Below, piece by piece: positions 16,173-23,009 of a stretch of 64,000 nucleotides of DNA. The stretch comes from an uncultured Bacteroidota bacterium (lineage in GTDB: Bacteria > Bacteroidota > Bacteroidia > Chitinophagales > Chitinophagaceae): contig CAIWHI010000271.1 of assembly GCA_903912435.1 (NCBI GenBank), positions 1-64,000 on the forward strand, in the 5' to 3' direction. Position 1 is the first letter of the stretch. Every line of letters begins with the position of its first letter. The translations under genes were made by a program, and so were the position numbers. The notes beneath the pieces were generated by a model. The model worked only from the letters and a program-made list of their open reading frames with translations. It ran no database searches and was not told where the DNA came from.

Positions 16173-17639
16173 TTAAGAAATACCTCTTTTTATCATTTCA
16201 TTATTAATTTTTTCTATCTTTTTTTTGGCTTCGATCATCTTCTTCTTATACTCTACGCGGTCGTTATACATCTTTTCCATAAGAGCAGGCAAGAACCCCT
16301 GCTTATCCTTACGATACATTGTTCCGTTTGCAGCATAAGCATATTCTTCTTCTAAATTACCAAGACCACCTTTGAGTAATTCATCAATGCTAGGCCATCC
16401 GTCTCTGATAACATTAGCTAATGTTTCAGGTGAAATTCCATATTGCATGATTAGGTGAGGATACAGGCTGTTCAAGTCAAAAGATACTACCCACTTACTC
16501 ATACCAAGCTTAGGTTCTTTGACGTAACCACCGACCAAGTTACCATACATGCTATTCTTCTTTTGCATTGGAATAACAATGGCACGATCAAGCAAGTAGT
16601 TGTGAATAATAATATCCCACGGACGAACTGTGGTAAAGGTATCGATATAGTTCACCTTAGCATCATAAGCAAAAGTGATTACCAATTCGATAAAGCCAAG
16701 TTTATCCTCGAGCATATCGATAAGAGTAACGTCACGAATGTTGTAGTCAATAAACTTTTCGAAGTTGTTAACATACAAATCATTAAGAGAACTATATTCC
16801 GAATAATCTAGTTTTTTAACTCCAAGCACTACTTCGGCGATATGATCCAACTTGTAGCTTTCTTGATTGGAGAAAGAGAATTTCTTGTAAAGAGGCAAAT
16901 AGTCAATGAAGCTAATACCACAAGGGATCGAAGTCTTCATTTCTTTACCGCGAATCTCGATGGTTCTGTCATCGAACATCTTAAATGGCGACAACTTCTC
17001 GGCTTCATGTCGGCCCAAGACACGAGTAATACGATTCACAATGTAGGGAATATCGAAGAACTCGGTGTTCCATCCGGTAACAATATCCGGCATAAAACGA
17101 CCAGACTGCCATACATGCAAAAAATTAGTTAGCAGGGTATATTCATCTTTACACTTGATATAAGTGACTTTATCACTCTTTGGTGTGTAAGGAAACATAC
17201 CAAATACTACCTTCTCACCACGGCGAGAAATAGTTATAGCTGTGATTTCTTTGTCAGCTTCTTCGATGTTTGGAAATCCATCTGAAGAATCAGTTTCGAT
17301 ATCAATAGAAATGATGTTGATCTTAGAAACATCATAGTCTAATTCACCATGATATGTATCATAAATGTAAAGATAAGGGAAATTGGTGAGCCCATAAACT
17401 TCCATGTTAGAGACATCTTCATAACGCTTGACAAAGTCTCTAGCATCTCGCATGGAATCAAAATTTAGTTTCTCTACCGGCTTACTATCGAGAGTCTTAA
17501 ACTCGGTATGAGACTCTCGACGTGCCGGAATAAACATATATGGCTTATAATTAATAATATCACTAAAGCGGCGACCATTCTTATAACCACGGACAAACAC
17601 TTTATCGCCACGAGCAAACACATTAGTATAGAAATTCAT
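16173..17639 (-). CDS. 43A: DNA polymerase gp43 N-terminal half
   Basis: A 488-residue protein from the ATG at 17639 with a GGAGG site. It holds the N-terminal domain and the 3'-5' exonuclease (Exo I SIDIETD, D113/E115; Exo II GWNTEFFDIPY; Exo III YNIRDVTLID) and palm motif A SFDLNSLYPHL. It ends in the finger helices at EAKKKIEKINNEMIKRG, before motif B. Motifs B and C are in the separate gene downstream. T4-like Aeromonas phages are known with gp43 split into two chains, so assembly of two subunits is plausible. Confidence 0.93.
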   Translation of the reverse strand: MNFYTNVFARGDKVFVRGYKNGRRFSDIINYKPYMFIPARRESHTEFKTLDSKPVEKLNFDSMRDARDFVKRYEDVSNMEVYGLTNFPYLYIYDTYHGELDYDVSKINIISIDIETDSSDGFPNIEEADKEITAITISRRGEKVVFGMFPYTPKSDKVTYIKCKDEYTLLTNFLHVWQSGRFMPDIVTGWNTEFFDIPYIVNRITRVLGRHEAEKLSPFKMFDDRTIEIRGKEMKTSIPCGISFIDYLPLYKKFSFSNQESYKLDHIAEVVLGVKKLDYSEYSSLNDLYVNNFEKFIDYNIRDVTLIDMLEDKLGFIELVITFAYDAKVNYIDTFTTVRPWDIIIHNYLLDRAIVIPMQKKNSMYGNLVGGYVKEPKLGMSKWVVSFDLNSLYPHLIMQYGISPETLANVIRDGWPSIDELLKGGLGNLEEEYAYAANGTMYRKDKQGFLPALMEKMYNDRVEYKKKMIEAKKKIEKINNEMIKRGIS

Positions 17640-17666
17640 AAAACCTCCGATAAGCATTCATATAAT

Positions 17667-17695
17667 ATATTACTGCAATCTATCGAAAATGTCAA
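17667..17695 (-). promoter_or_regulatory. Sigma70-like promoter of gp43
   Basis: TTGACA, 17 bases, TAATAT, with the -35 in the 3' end of the endolysin gene. Confidence 0.75.
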
Positions 17696-18306
17696 TCAAA
17701 TAGTTCTAGAGCCTCATGGTAGATTGATTCACGCTCAAGCAAACCGTTTGTTCCACCATTGATGCGAATTGTAGCTCCACGGCAGTCCTGTCGATCAGCG
17801 TATTGGTTTATGTTGTTGACCGACCAGAACCAGCCGGCTGACATACAAGCCCCTTCCGGAGTCTCGAGATAGTCCACAGCATCATCGACACTCATTTCCA
17901 TAGCTTCGGCAAAGTGTGCATAGTTATCATGGCCGGTCAGCTGGATAAAGCCACGACCTCTGTATTTGTAGCCATCACTGGAATCTTCATTGCCATTACC
18001 CATTCGATTGGCATAGACTCGATTGGCGATCTTCTCTGGTTGCATGGCGTAGTCATTTACATCTACATCTCTGAAGTACTTTGGAAAAACCGCAACAAGA
18101 CGTTCGGCGCGGTAATTTAAGTTTTCTTCTACAATAGTCAGTCCGCCTGATTCATGACCGATCTGAGCCAAGAACATGGCAATTCTATCTGGTGTATTAA
18201 TGTCGAACTTTTGCATTGCTAAGTTCAGAGAGTCGAGGTACTTATCAATCACAACTACTCTTGTTGACTGATATAAAGACCTCAATTGCTGTCTAGTTAC
18301 TTCCAT
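17692..18306 (-). CDS. GH19-type endolysin
   Basis: This 204-residue protein belongs to the glycoside hydrolase family 19 (chitinase/lysozyme-like) group used as phage endolysins. The motifs are MFLAQIGHESGGLTIVEENL (catalytic Glu region), NRMGNGNEDSSDGYKYRGRG and RGFIQLTGHDNY. There is no signal peptide, so it would need a holin. The spanin pair lies 1.2 kb away on the other strand. The start has an AGAGGA site. Confidence 0.9.
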   Translation of the reverse strand: MEVTRQQLRSLYQSTRVVVIDKYLDSLNLAMQKFDINTPDRIAMFLAQIGHESGGLTIVEENLNYRAERLVAVFPKYFRDVDVNDYAMQPEKIANRVYANRMGNGNEDSSDGYKYRGRGFIQLTGHDNYAHFAEAMEMSVDDAVDYLETPEGACMSAGWFWSVNNINQYADRQDCRGATIRINGGTNGLLERESIYHEALELFD

Positions 18307-18325
18307 GGTATCCTCTCTTAAAACG

Positions 18326-18353
18326 AAAAAAGAGCAGTATTACCTGCCCTTTA
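18326..18353 (-). terminator. Rho-independent terminator
   Basis: AAAGGGCAG pairs with CTGCTCTTT (one G-U) around a short loop, followed by T on the minus strand. It lies between the 45-residue gene and the endolysin. Confidence 0.7.
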
Positions 18354-18354
18354 T

Positions 18355-18492
18355 TTATCGTGGGTTTGAAGCCCAAGTCATCATCATCTGATATTCAAGG
18401 TACTTCAAGTCTTTTTGATTTTGGATGTAAGCGTCGTAAGAACTAGTGTTCTTTACTTCAAATGCTCGCTTAAGTCTTTTTAAGATATTCAT
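18355..18492 (-). CDS. Small protein, DUF3563-like
   Basis: A 45-residue protein (MNILKRLKRAFEVKNTSSYD, ending YLEYQMMMTWASNPR). The layout, a short basic helix then a D-A-Y-x(n)-DLKYLEY helix, resembles DUF3563 proteins of proteobacteria; the match is weak. Its start overlaps the DUF1127 gene by 23 bases in another frame, and a terminator follows. Confidence 0.45.
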   Translation of the reverse strand: MNILKRLKRAFEVKNTSSYDAYIQNQKDLKYLEYQMMMTWASNPR

Positions 18493-18661
18493 TTCTCTTT
18501 TCTCTCTTATACTGCTCGGCGATTCTATCGATATCTGTGTGAGAGATACCGATGTCTGCTAGTTCATTTTTAGAAAGCATCGAAAGCTTATAGCGTGTGT
18601 CATGATACGCATTAGAGCCAGCGAGCCACCCGCGAAGGTGGCCCGTGATTTGTCTTAGCAT
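18470..18661 (-). CDS. DUF1127 protein
   Basis: A 63-residue protein with the DUF1127 core YKLSMLSKNELADIGISHTD, preceded by a basic amphipathic N-terminus. DUF1127 (YjiS-like) proteins are abundant in alphaproteobacteria, where some take part in phosphate and RNA regulation. Presence in a phage suggests acquisition from such a host. It follows hsp20 by 11 bases and is probably co-transcribed with it. Confidence 0.8.
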   Translation of the reverse strand: MLRQITGHLRGWLAGSNAYHDTRYKLSMLSKNELADIGISHTDIDRIAEQYKREKRNEYLKKT

Positions 18662-18672
18662 GTAATGTCTTC

Positions 18673-19164
18673 TTATTCTGTTAGAAGAGTCTTAGATTTC
18701 TTAGATGCCTTTTCTTCATGTGCATCCTGAATATCGATCTTCTTTGGTTTCTGTGATTCTGGGATCACATGATCCAGCCATACCTTAAGCATGCCATTGA
18801 TAAGCTGCGCATTATCGATCACGACATTGTCAGCAAGAGTGAACTGACGGGCGAAGCCACGGTCAGCAATACCCTTGAAGATGTATGTATTGTCTTCGGT
18901 ATTAGACTTGGTCTGACCCTTAATAACGAGCTTATTTTGCTCAAGAGTCATCTCGATGTCCTGCTTACCAAAGCCAGCAACAGCCATCTCGATAACATAC
19001 TTGTTATCTTCGACCTTCTTAATATTATATGGGGGATAATTACTAATCGCTGTATTGGCGACTAAATCGGCCGTCTGCCTCAAAGTCTTGTGCAGCTGAT
19101 CTGTACCGATAAAGAACTTATCAAATGATCCGGTGTTCCAGATCGTGGGGAATTTGTCTGTCAT
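18673..19164 (-). CDS. hsp20: Small heat-shock protein (Hsp20)
   Basis: This 163-residue protein has an alpha-crystallin domain at about residues 45-140 (YNIKKVEDNKYVIEMAVAGF, ARQFTLADNVVID, NGMLKVWL). The C-terminal I-x-I-like motif is KKIDI. IbpA-type chaperones hold unfolding proteins and occur in several T4-like phages. The leader carries a sigma70-like promoter, a late octamer and a hairpin that pairs CCTTGCT with the AGGAGG ribosome site, resembling a ROSE thermometer. Confidence 0.92.
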   Translation of the reverse strand: MTDKFPTIWNTGSFDKFFIGTDQLHKTLRQTADLVANTAISNYPPYNIKKVEDNKYVIEMAVAGFGKQDIEMTLEQNKLVIKGQTKSNTEDNTYIFKGIADRGFARQFTLADNVVIDNAQLINGMLKVWLDHVIPESQKPKKIDIQDAHEEKASKKSKTLLTE

Positions 19165-19216
19165 TGAGACCTCCTAAAAGCAAGGTTATTGTAGATTGTG
19201 ACCCCTAAGGCATCAC
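19165..19216 (-). promoter_or_regulatory. ROSE-like RNA thermometer leader of hsp20
   Basis: The leader holds two hairpins: TGTGATG...TCACA and, next to the start, CCTTGCT-TTT-AGGAGG. In the second, U-A, C-G, a G-G pair, U-A, U-G and C-G reproduce the U(U)GCU motif against the ribosome site, the hallmark of ROSE elements on rhizobial hsp20 genes. It is shorter than classical ROSE leaders. Confidence 0.55.
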
Positions 19217-19221
19217 ATGTT

Positions 19222-19251
19222 TATTTATACACCAAAACCACAAAATGTCAA
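19222..19251 (-). promoter_or_regulatory. Combined early/late promoter of hsp20
   Basis: TTGACA, 16 bases, TATAAA; the -10 is also part of an exact late octamer TATAAATA (19222-19229). Confidence 0.75.
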
Positions 19252-19254
19252 TAG

Positions 19255-19455
19255 TTAATGTAGTTTTTTATTAGATCTTTCTTCTGTAGTGACCCAAGCC
19301 TTATTGATATCCGGATCATAGAAATAGACGGGAGTTAGCCCGGCTTCTTTAAACTTCTTACCCGCTGACAAAAGATAAATAAAGCTATTCGTAGGATCAT
19401 CTGACAGCATTCTAGCTGCGCGCTCGATCATATGTTCAGGAACTTCTTGGAGCAT
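19255..19455 (-). CDS. Small protein, unknown
   Basis: A 66-residue protein (MLQEVPEHMIERAARMLSDD, ending ERSNKKLH). The N-terminus could start at the second Met. It is divergent from the plus-strand spanin pair, their starts being only a few bases apart, so this gene's 5' end holds the spanin control region. No family is recognised. Confidence 0.5.
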   Translation of the reverse strand: MLQEVPEHMIERAARMLSDDPTNSFIYLLSAGKKFKEAGLTPVYFYDPDINKAWVTTEERSNKKLH

Positions 19456-19458
19456 GTT

Positions 19459-19938
19459 ATGTTAAACTTCATCAGTATGTTTGTTGATACTACCCAGGTG
19501 ATTTTATACTTGGCCACATTCGTAGTAGCGATAGTAGGTATCAGTTACCTAGTAAACAAGTTTAAACCAGCGTGGCTCGGACCGATCTTTAGCATTTTTA
19601 ATAAACCACTATTTTATGTCTTCATGCTTTTGGTCTTGATATCCATGGGACTCTATTATGTTTCCATGCAAGATGTCAGGAAGATAGCTTTAATGGAATA
19701 TAATAGAGAACAGCTAGAAGAGAATCTGAAAGAACAGAGAGCTTTGATGGAAAAACAGCAAAAGATATCTGACCTACAGCTTGTGATCCAAAAACAACTA
19801 ACAGAACAAAACGAAAAGCTTTCGATTAAGCTCAGTACGATCGATAGATATTTATCTTCAGATGACGCAAAAAAGGCCAATAGACCTAGTTCTGATGTCT
19901 TAAAAAATACACTTAGAATGCTATCGGAAAAAAAATGA
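19459..19938 (+). CDS. Inner-membrane spanin-like protein (Rz-like)
   Basis: A 159-residue protein from the ATG at 19459 (GGAG six bases upstream). Two hydrophobic segments (about residues 8-32 and 43-65) precede a long charged coiled coil (EYNREQLEENLKEQRALMEK onward). Rz proteins usually have one segment, so this one is unusual. The next gene overlaps it by 4 bases and encodes a lipoprotein, which together give the standard i-spanin/o-spanin arrangement for outer-membrane disruption at lysis. Confidence 0.75.
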   Translation: MLNFISMFVDTTQVILYLATFVVAIVGISYLVNKFKPAWLGPIFSIFNKPLFYVFMLLVLISMGLYYVSMQDVRKIALMEYNREQLEENLKEQRALMEKQQKISDLQLVIQKQLTEQNEKLSIKLSTIDRYLSSDDAKKANRPSSDVLKNTLRMLSEKK

Positions 19939-20219
19939 AAAGACTAATCACATTAGCTTTGATGCTATCTTTAGCATCGTGTGCACAAGATCCTGAAATC
20001 GTTACTGCGACTCAACAGCTCGTAGTGATGCCTAACCCCGATCTGTTTGAATGCCCCGAGGTGACCACCTTTCCAGACTGGCGATCACTCACGGACATTG
20101 AAACTGCGCTTTTGCTCGAGAAGCTTTTTAAGAATAACGAACAATGTCGTTATAACATTCAGGCTATCAAGAAGTTTCTAGAAGACGCAAAAAACGTAAC
20201 AGAAACTAAGTCGTTATAA
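19935..20219 (+). CDS. Outer-membrane spanin-like lipoprotein (Rz1-like)
   Basis: A 94-residue lipoprotein: MKRLITLALMLSLASCAQDP has a basic start, a hydrophobic core and a lipobox LASC with the Cys at residue 16. The mature part is small, with two further cysteines. Overlap with the upstream coiled-coil membrane gene (ATGA) supports a two-component spanin. It is larger than typical Rz1. Confidence 0.75.
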   Translation: MKRLITLALMLSLASCAQDPEIVTATQQLVVMPNPDLFECPEVTTFPDWRSLTDIETALLLEKLFKNNEQCRYNIQAIKKFLEDAKNVTETKSL

Positions 20220-20221
20220 GT

Positions 20222-20297
20222 TGGAAGCAAGGACAAGAATCGAACTTGTATCTCTGGAGTCAAAGGCCAGTGTCTTAACCGTTAAACGAACCTGCCA
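20222..20297 (-). tRNA. tRNA-Gln (UUG), degenerate acceptor
   Basis: Anticodon arm CTGG-C-CTTTGAC-T-CCAG, T arm ACAAG-TTCGATT-CTTGT and an encoded CCA are clear. The acceptor pairs at only 4 of 7 positions (TGGCAGG with CCTTGCT), so it may be a chimera or decaying. Confidence 0.55.
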
Positions 20298-20305
20298 AAA
20301 ATATT

Positions 20306-20404
20306 TTATGCGGCTGCCTTAGCGACAACATAAAAACGAGAGCCGACATAATAACCAGTCAGCCAAGTGTTAGTAGCAATATCATAGCGCGTAATCAACT
20401 TCAT
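20306..20404 (-). CDS. Small protein (32 aa)
   Basis: MKLITRYDIATNTWLTGYYV, then GSRFYVVAKAAA. The start follows the upstream stop by one base and has GGAGAAG seven bases before it, overlapping the end of that gene, so it is probably translated. Function unknown. Confidence 0.5.
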   Translation of the reverse strand: MKLITRYDIATNTWLTGYYVGSRFYVVAKAAA

Positions 20405-20405
20405 T

Positions 20406-20600
20406 TCACTTCTCCGTTAGAGTCAGGTCGACGATAGGCATACCAACAAGGTTGATATGTGTGTTAACTAGAAAACGAGAGTGTTGTACTGCTTCTGTGA
20501 AAGAAGCAAACTGTACGGTCTTATCAGTTAGACGGCCAAAGTTCTTAGAATCAAGATCGTCGTTGCGCAGAGTGTAGATTAGTTTGTAAGTCTGAGTCAT
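20406..20600 (-). CDS. Small protein, unknown
   Basis: A 64-residue protein from the ATG at 20600 (GGAGG lies inside the longer open frame). The sequence MTQTYKLIYTLRNDDLDSKN and SRFLVNTHINLV has a compact alpha/beta look. A perfect sigma70-like promoter stands just upstream, so it is likely an early host-interaction gene. No family is recognised. Confidence 0.55.
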   Translation of the reverse strand: MTQTYKLIYTLRNDDLDSKNFGRLTDKTVQFASFTEAVQHSRFLVNTHINLVGMPIVDLTLTEK

Positions 20601-20617
20601 TGTAACCTCCATAAGTC

Positions 20618-20646
20618 ATTATACTATACATCTAGATTTGTGTCAA
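20618..20646 (-). promoter_or_regulatory. Consensus sigma70 promoter
   Basis: TTGACA, 17 bases, TATAAT (perfect), 18 bases upstream of the start at 20600. Confidence 0.9.
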
Positions 20647-20651
20647 CTACT

Positions 20652-20831
20652 TTAGTAGCAGTGCCAGCATCTAATTCGTGGATGGTAGTAGGGACGATAA
20701 ACCGGCTGATAAACGACTACCGGTGCGGGGTACACGTAATAACTCGATTGATTATCATACATCACTGGCTGCACCGCGCAGGCCGATAGCATAAGAGCTA
20801 TAAGAGCGAGTGTTGCGAGTGATTTAGTCAT
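20652..20831 (-). CDS. Small lipoprotein (59 aa)
   Basis: MTKSLATLALIALMLSACAV is a lipoprotein signal with lipobox LSAC (Cys 18). The mature part is Tyr/Pro/Val-rich (YYVYPAPVVVYQPVYRPYYH). An exact late promoter lies at 20860-20867. It could act at the outer membrane in lysis or exclusion; that is inference. Confidence 0.7.
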   Translation of the reverse strand: MTKSLATLALIALMLSACAVQPVMYDNQSSYYVYPAPVVVYQPVYRPYYHPRIRCWHCY

Positions 20832-20859
20832 GATAATCTCCAGAAAAATGGTTGTTTTT

Positions 20860-20867
20860 TATTTATA
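20860..20867 (-). promoter_or_regulatory. T4-type late promoter TATAAATA
   Basis: An exact late octamer, 28 bases upstream of the lipoprotein start at 20831. Confidence 0.65.
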
Positions 20868-21254
20868 CTAGGGACGTCGACTTCTTGAGCCCATTGTCTT
20901 AATATCCATACCATCTGTGACAAAAACCAGCGGGCCTTTATTGTAAGCCGTCTCGACTCGCTTAGCTTTGTCGAGAATAGCGCGCTGGACGTGAGCTGGT
21001 TCATTGTGAAGATTAGCCATCACACCAGAAACCCGGCCACCATCAACAATGGTATCGGATGTTTTAATCGATTCGGGCTTGTACGTCGCCTTTAGCTTTC
21101 CCCGCTTTTCGGGGTTTAGCTGATCCGGATGAACTCCGTTTTTCCTTAGCCAAGCTTCGTGCTCCATCTGCTTCTGCTTCTGCAAGAGCTTCGATGATGC
21201 CTTGGAGCGGCCACTTGAACGGGTCGTTGTGAAATACGGCTTCAGTAACTGCAT
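20868..21254 (-). CDS. Conserved small phage protein, unknown
   Basis: A 128-residue basic protein with the patterns EAWLRKNGVHPDQL and LHNEPAHVQRAILDKAKRVE, and the ending KGPLVFVTDGMDIKTMGSR. I associate this tail with small conserved phage proteins of unknown role. It overlaps the upstream 154-residue gene by about 190 bases in another frame, so one of the two ends may be shorter in reality. Confidence 0.5.
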   Translation of the reverse strand: MQLLKPYFTTTRSSGRSKASSKLLQKQKQMEHEAWLRKNGVHPDQLNPEKRGKLKATYKPESIKTSDTIVDGGRVSGVMANLHNEPAHVQRAILDKAKRVETAYNKGPLVFVTDGMDIKTMGSRSRRP

Positions 21255-21528
21255 TTTCTACCTTCTTTACAGATGGTGCTTTTTCAGGGATGATAAAGGC
21301 CTCGAAACGACGTCCATAGCTATCATCACGATCTCCCAACGTGTTCTGTTCATAAAGAGCAATATTAAGGGAACCATTGTTGAAACCGAAGAGGATAGCC
21401 TTCTTGCCCCAAAACTTGGCATTGGTATTATCGATGTATTGACCACCAGACTCGCCACAAAAACAAGATCTAGCCGTCAGACGAAGTGCCACCACATCTT
21501 GGCAGCTCTTACAAAAGAGAAGCTTCAT
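21064..21528 (-). CDS. Zinc-ribbon-like protein, unknown
   Basis: This 154-residue protein begins MKLLFCKSCQDVVALRLTAR then SCFCGESGGQYID, a Cys4 pattern typical of a small zinc ribbon, followed by WGKKAILFGFNNGSLNIAL and EAFIIPEKAP. The part after residue 100 is low-complexity and overlaps the next gene in a different frame; a frameshift or overprinting could explain that. Confidence 0.6.
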   Translation of the reverse strand: MKLLFCKSCQDVVALRLTARSCFCGESGGQYIDNTNAKFWGKKAILFGFNNGSLNIALYEQNTLGDRDDSYGRRFEAFIIPEKAPSVKKVENAVTEAVFHNDPFKWPLQGIIEALAEAEADGARSLAKEKRSSSGSAKPRKAGKAKGDVQARID

Positions 21529-21698
21529 TAGATGAAGGCCTTAATCTGATCGATTTCGTCTGCAGTCAGGTCAGACTCATAAGGAGCCTTATAATGAGCC
21601 AGACGAGTGGCCAGACGGGCCAGACGGTTGGCTTCGCTGTCATCCTTAGCAGCCTGAGCCGCGGTAGCGATCTTAGTCACAAGGTCATAGAAGTTCAT
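21528..21698 (-). CDS. Small helical protein, unknown
   Basis: A 56-residue protein from the ATG at 21698 (GAGGAA site): MNFYDLVTKIATAAQAAKDD. The longer open frame upstream covers promoter sequence and is not used. It is transcribed from the left arm of a divergent promoter at 21726-21820. Confidence 0.5.
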   Translation of the reverse strand: MNFYDLVTKIATAAQAAKDDSEANRLARLATRLAHYKAPYESDLTADEIDQIKAFI

Positions 21699-21725
21699 GA
21701 TGCATTCCTCATTCATTATTTTGTT

Positions 21726-21820
21726 AATATACCATGTCCAGAAAATCAGGTACATAAGCATTTTTGCATAGCAGATATTCACTGGGGTCTATGTACCTAA
21801 TTTCGCCAGCTGGTTATATT
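21726..21820. promoter_or_regulatory. Divergent TGTACC promoter pair
   Basis: Minus: TGTACC (21749-21754), 17 bases, TATATT (21726-21731). Plus: TGTACC (21792-21797), 17 bases, TATATT (21815-21820). The -35 boxes face outward from a conserved core (GCATTTTTGCATAGCAG and TATTCACTGGGGTCTA). A near copy occurs at 37087-37181. Confidence 0.75.
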
Positions 21821-21850
21821 GATCATATGATGAATAAGGAAACTAAAAGC

Positions 21851-22165
21851 ATGTTGAAGATCGATAACGTAAAAACTATCAATCACTCCAAACCATGGAA
21901 TATGATTAAGCCGCGGGTTTATTTTCACTTAGCTAGTGAGAGTGTGCTGGATAACTTATTCGAGCGGCACAGTCGACCCTACAATGAATATCGTAAGCTT
22001 CTTCCGGAAGTCCTAAAGACGATCGGTGCAAACCCTAATCACCTTAGCTGGAAGTATAGTCAAAAGGCAGGATGTCGATGCGGATGTTCACCGGGCTTCA
22101 TCATCGATGGATGGGATAAAGCCATAAGTGCTAAGGACATCTTCGTCGAATATGTATCCAACTAG
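21851..22165 (+). CDS. Conserved Cys-rich protein, unknown
   Basis: A 104-residue plus-strand protein (start at 21851; 21830 is possible). WNMIKPRVYFHLASESVLDN and the cysteine cluster GCRCGCSPGFIIDGW are conserved-looking and suggest a metal site. It is expressed from the plus arm of the divergent promoter and ends at a strong terminator. Confidence 0.6.
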   Translation: MLKIDNVKTINHSKPWNMIKPRVYFHLASESVLDNLFERHSRPYNEYRKLLPEVLKTIGANPNHLSWKYSQKAGCRCGCSPGFIIDGWDKAISAKDIFVEYVSN

Positions 22166-22168
22166 ATA

Positions 22169-22199
22169 CTAAAAAGGGAGCATTTAGCTCCCTTTTTTA
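22169..22199 (+). terminator. Rho-independent terminator
   Basis: AAAAAGGGAGC-ATTTA-GCTCCCTTTTTT: a perfect stem with a T run. It also stands at the end of the minus-strand speD fragment. Confidence 0.9.
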
Positions 22200-22358
22200 T
22201 TGTCCACGCATTATGACACTTACATCAGTTCTTTGCGATTTATAAAAAGCCATTATCTTATTCTTAGTTTTTTCTGGATCTGCTTCTCCGCACATGAAGA
22301 CGTCTACAGCATAAATAAAATTGTCAGTCGCGGATGCGGGTCCCACTGACTCTAACAT
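22197..22358 (-). pseudogene. C-terminal fragment of a second speD
   Basis: A 53-residue frame: NFIYAVDVFMCGEADPEKTK, then KIMAFYKSQRTDVSVIMRGQ. This matches the end of AdoMet decarboxylase (the region GYAAIDAFYCG to QRG of the intact gene at 23002-23361) but lacks the N-terminus and the active-site serine. The plus-strand HNH gene sits between it and the intact speD. It may still be translated (ATG at 22358). Confidence 0.6.
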
Positions 22359-22376
22359 AGAAAAGGAATGTCAGCT

Positions 22377-23009
22377 ATGGCTAAAAAATATAGAAAAATC
22401 TACGAAAATCATTACGGACAAATACCAACGGATCAAAACGGCAGAACTCATGATATTCATCACATCGACGGTAATAGAAATAACAACGATCCAAATAATC
22501 TAAAAGCTTTGTCGATTGAAGAACACTATCAAGTGCATTTAGACCAAGGAGAATATTCTTCCTGCATCAAAATAGCTTATAGAATGAAATTGTCACCGGA
22601 AACGTTGTCTGAATTAGGCACTAAAGAAAACTTAAAAAGAGTGAAAAACGGAACTCATAATTGGGTAGGTAATGGCGATTATCAAAGAAACGTGCAAAAG
22701 AAAAGAGTAGAAGACGGCACCCACCATTGGTTAAGGAATAAAAATCCAGTGTACAGTCTATTAGAAAATGGTACACATCCGTTCTTAGGAGAAGCTGGAT
22801 CTAATTTAGCCAAAGAAACGCAGCGCAAAAGAGTGGAAAATAAAACCCACCACTTACTAAGCGGCGACATACAAAGAAAATCGCACAAAAAAAGACTAGA
22901 TAACGGAACGCATCATTTAACAAAAACGCATATTTGTCCACACTGCAACAAAGAAGGAAAATCAGCAGTGATGTTCCGTTATCATTTCGAAAACTGTAAA
23001 ATTAAATAA
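22377..23009 (+). CDS. HNH homing endonuclease
   Basis: A 210-residue protein from the ATG at 22377 (AAGGA nine bases upstream). The HNH core is THDIHHIDGNRNNNDPNNLK. Several repeats of the type KKRVEDGTHHW or RKRVENKTHHLL follow, and then a zinc finger CPHCNKEGKSAVMFRYHFENC. It is on the plus strand inside a minus-strand speD region, with an intact speD on one side and a speD 3' fragment on the other. Confidence 0.9.
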   Translation: MAKKYRKIYENHYGQIPTDQNGRTHDIHHIDGNRNNNDPNNLKALSIEEHYQVHLDQGEYSSCIKIAYRMKLSPETLSELGTKENLKRVKNGTHNWVGNGDYQRNVQKKRVEDGTHHWLRNKNPVYSLLENGTHPFLGEAGSNLAKETQRKRVENKTHHLLSGDIQRKSHKKRLDNGTHHLTKTHICPHCNKEGKSAVMFRYHFENCKIK

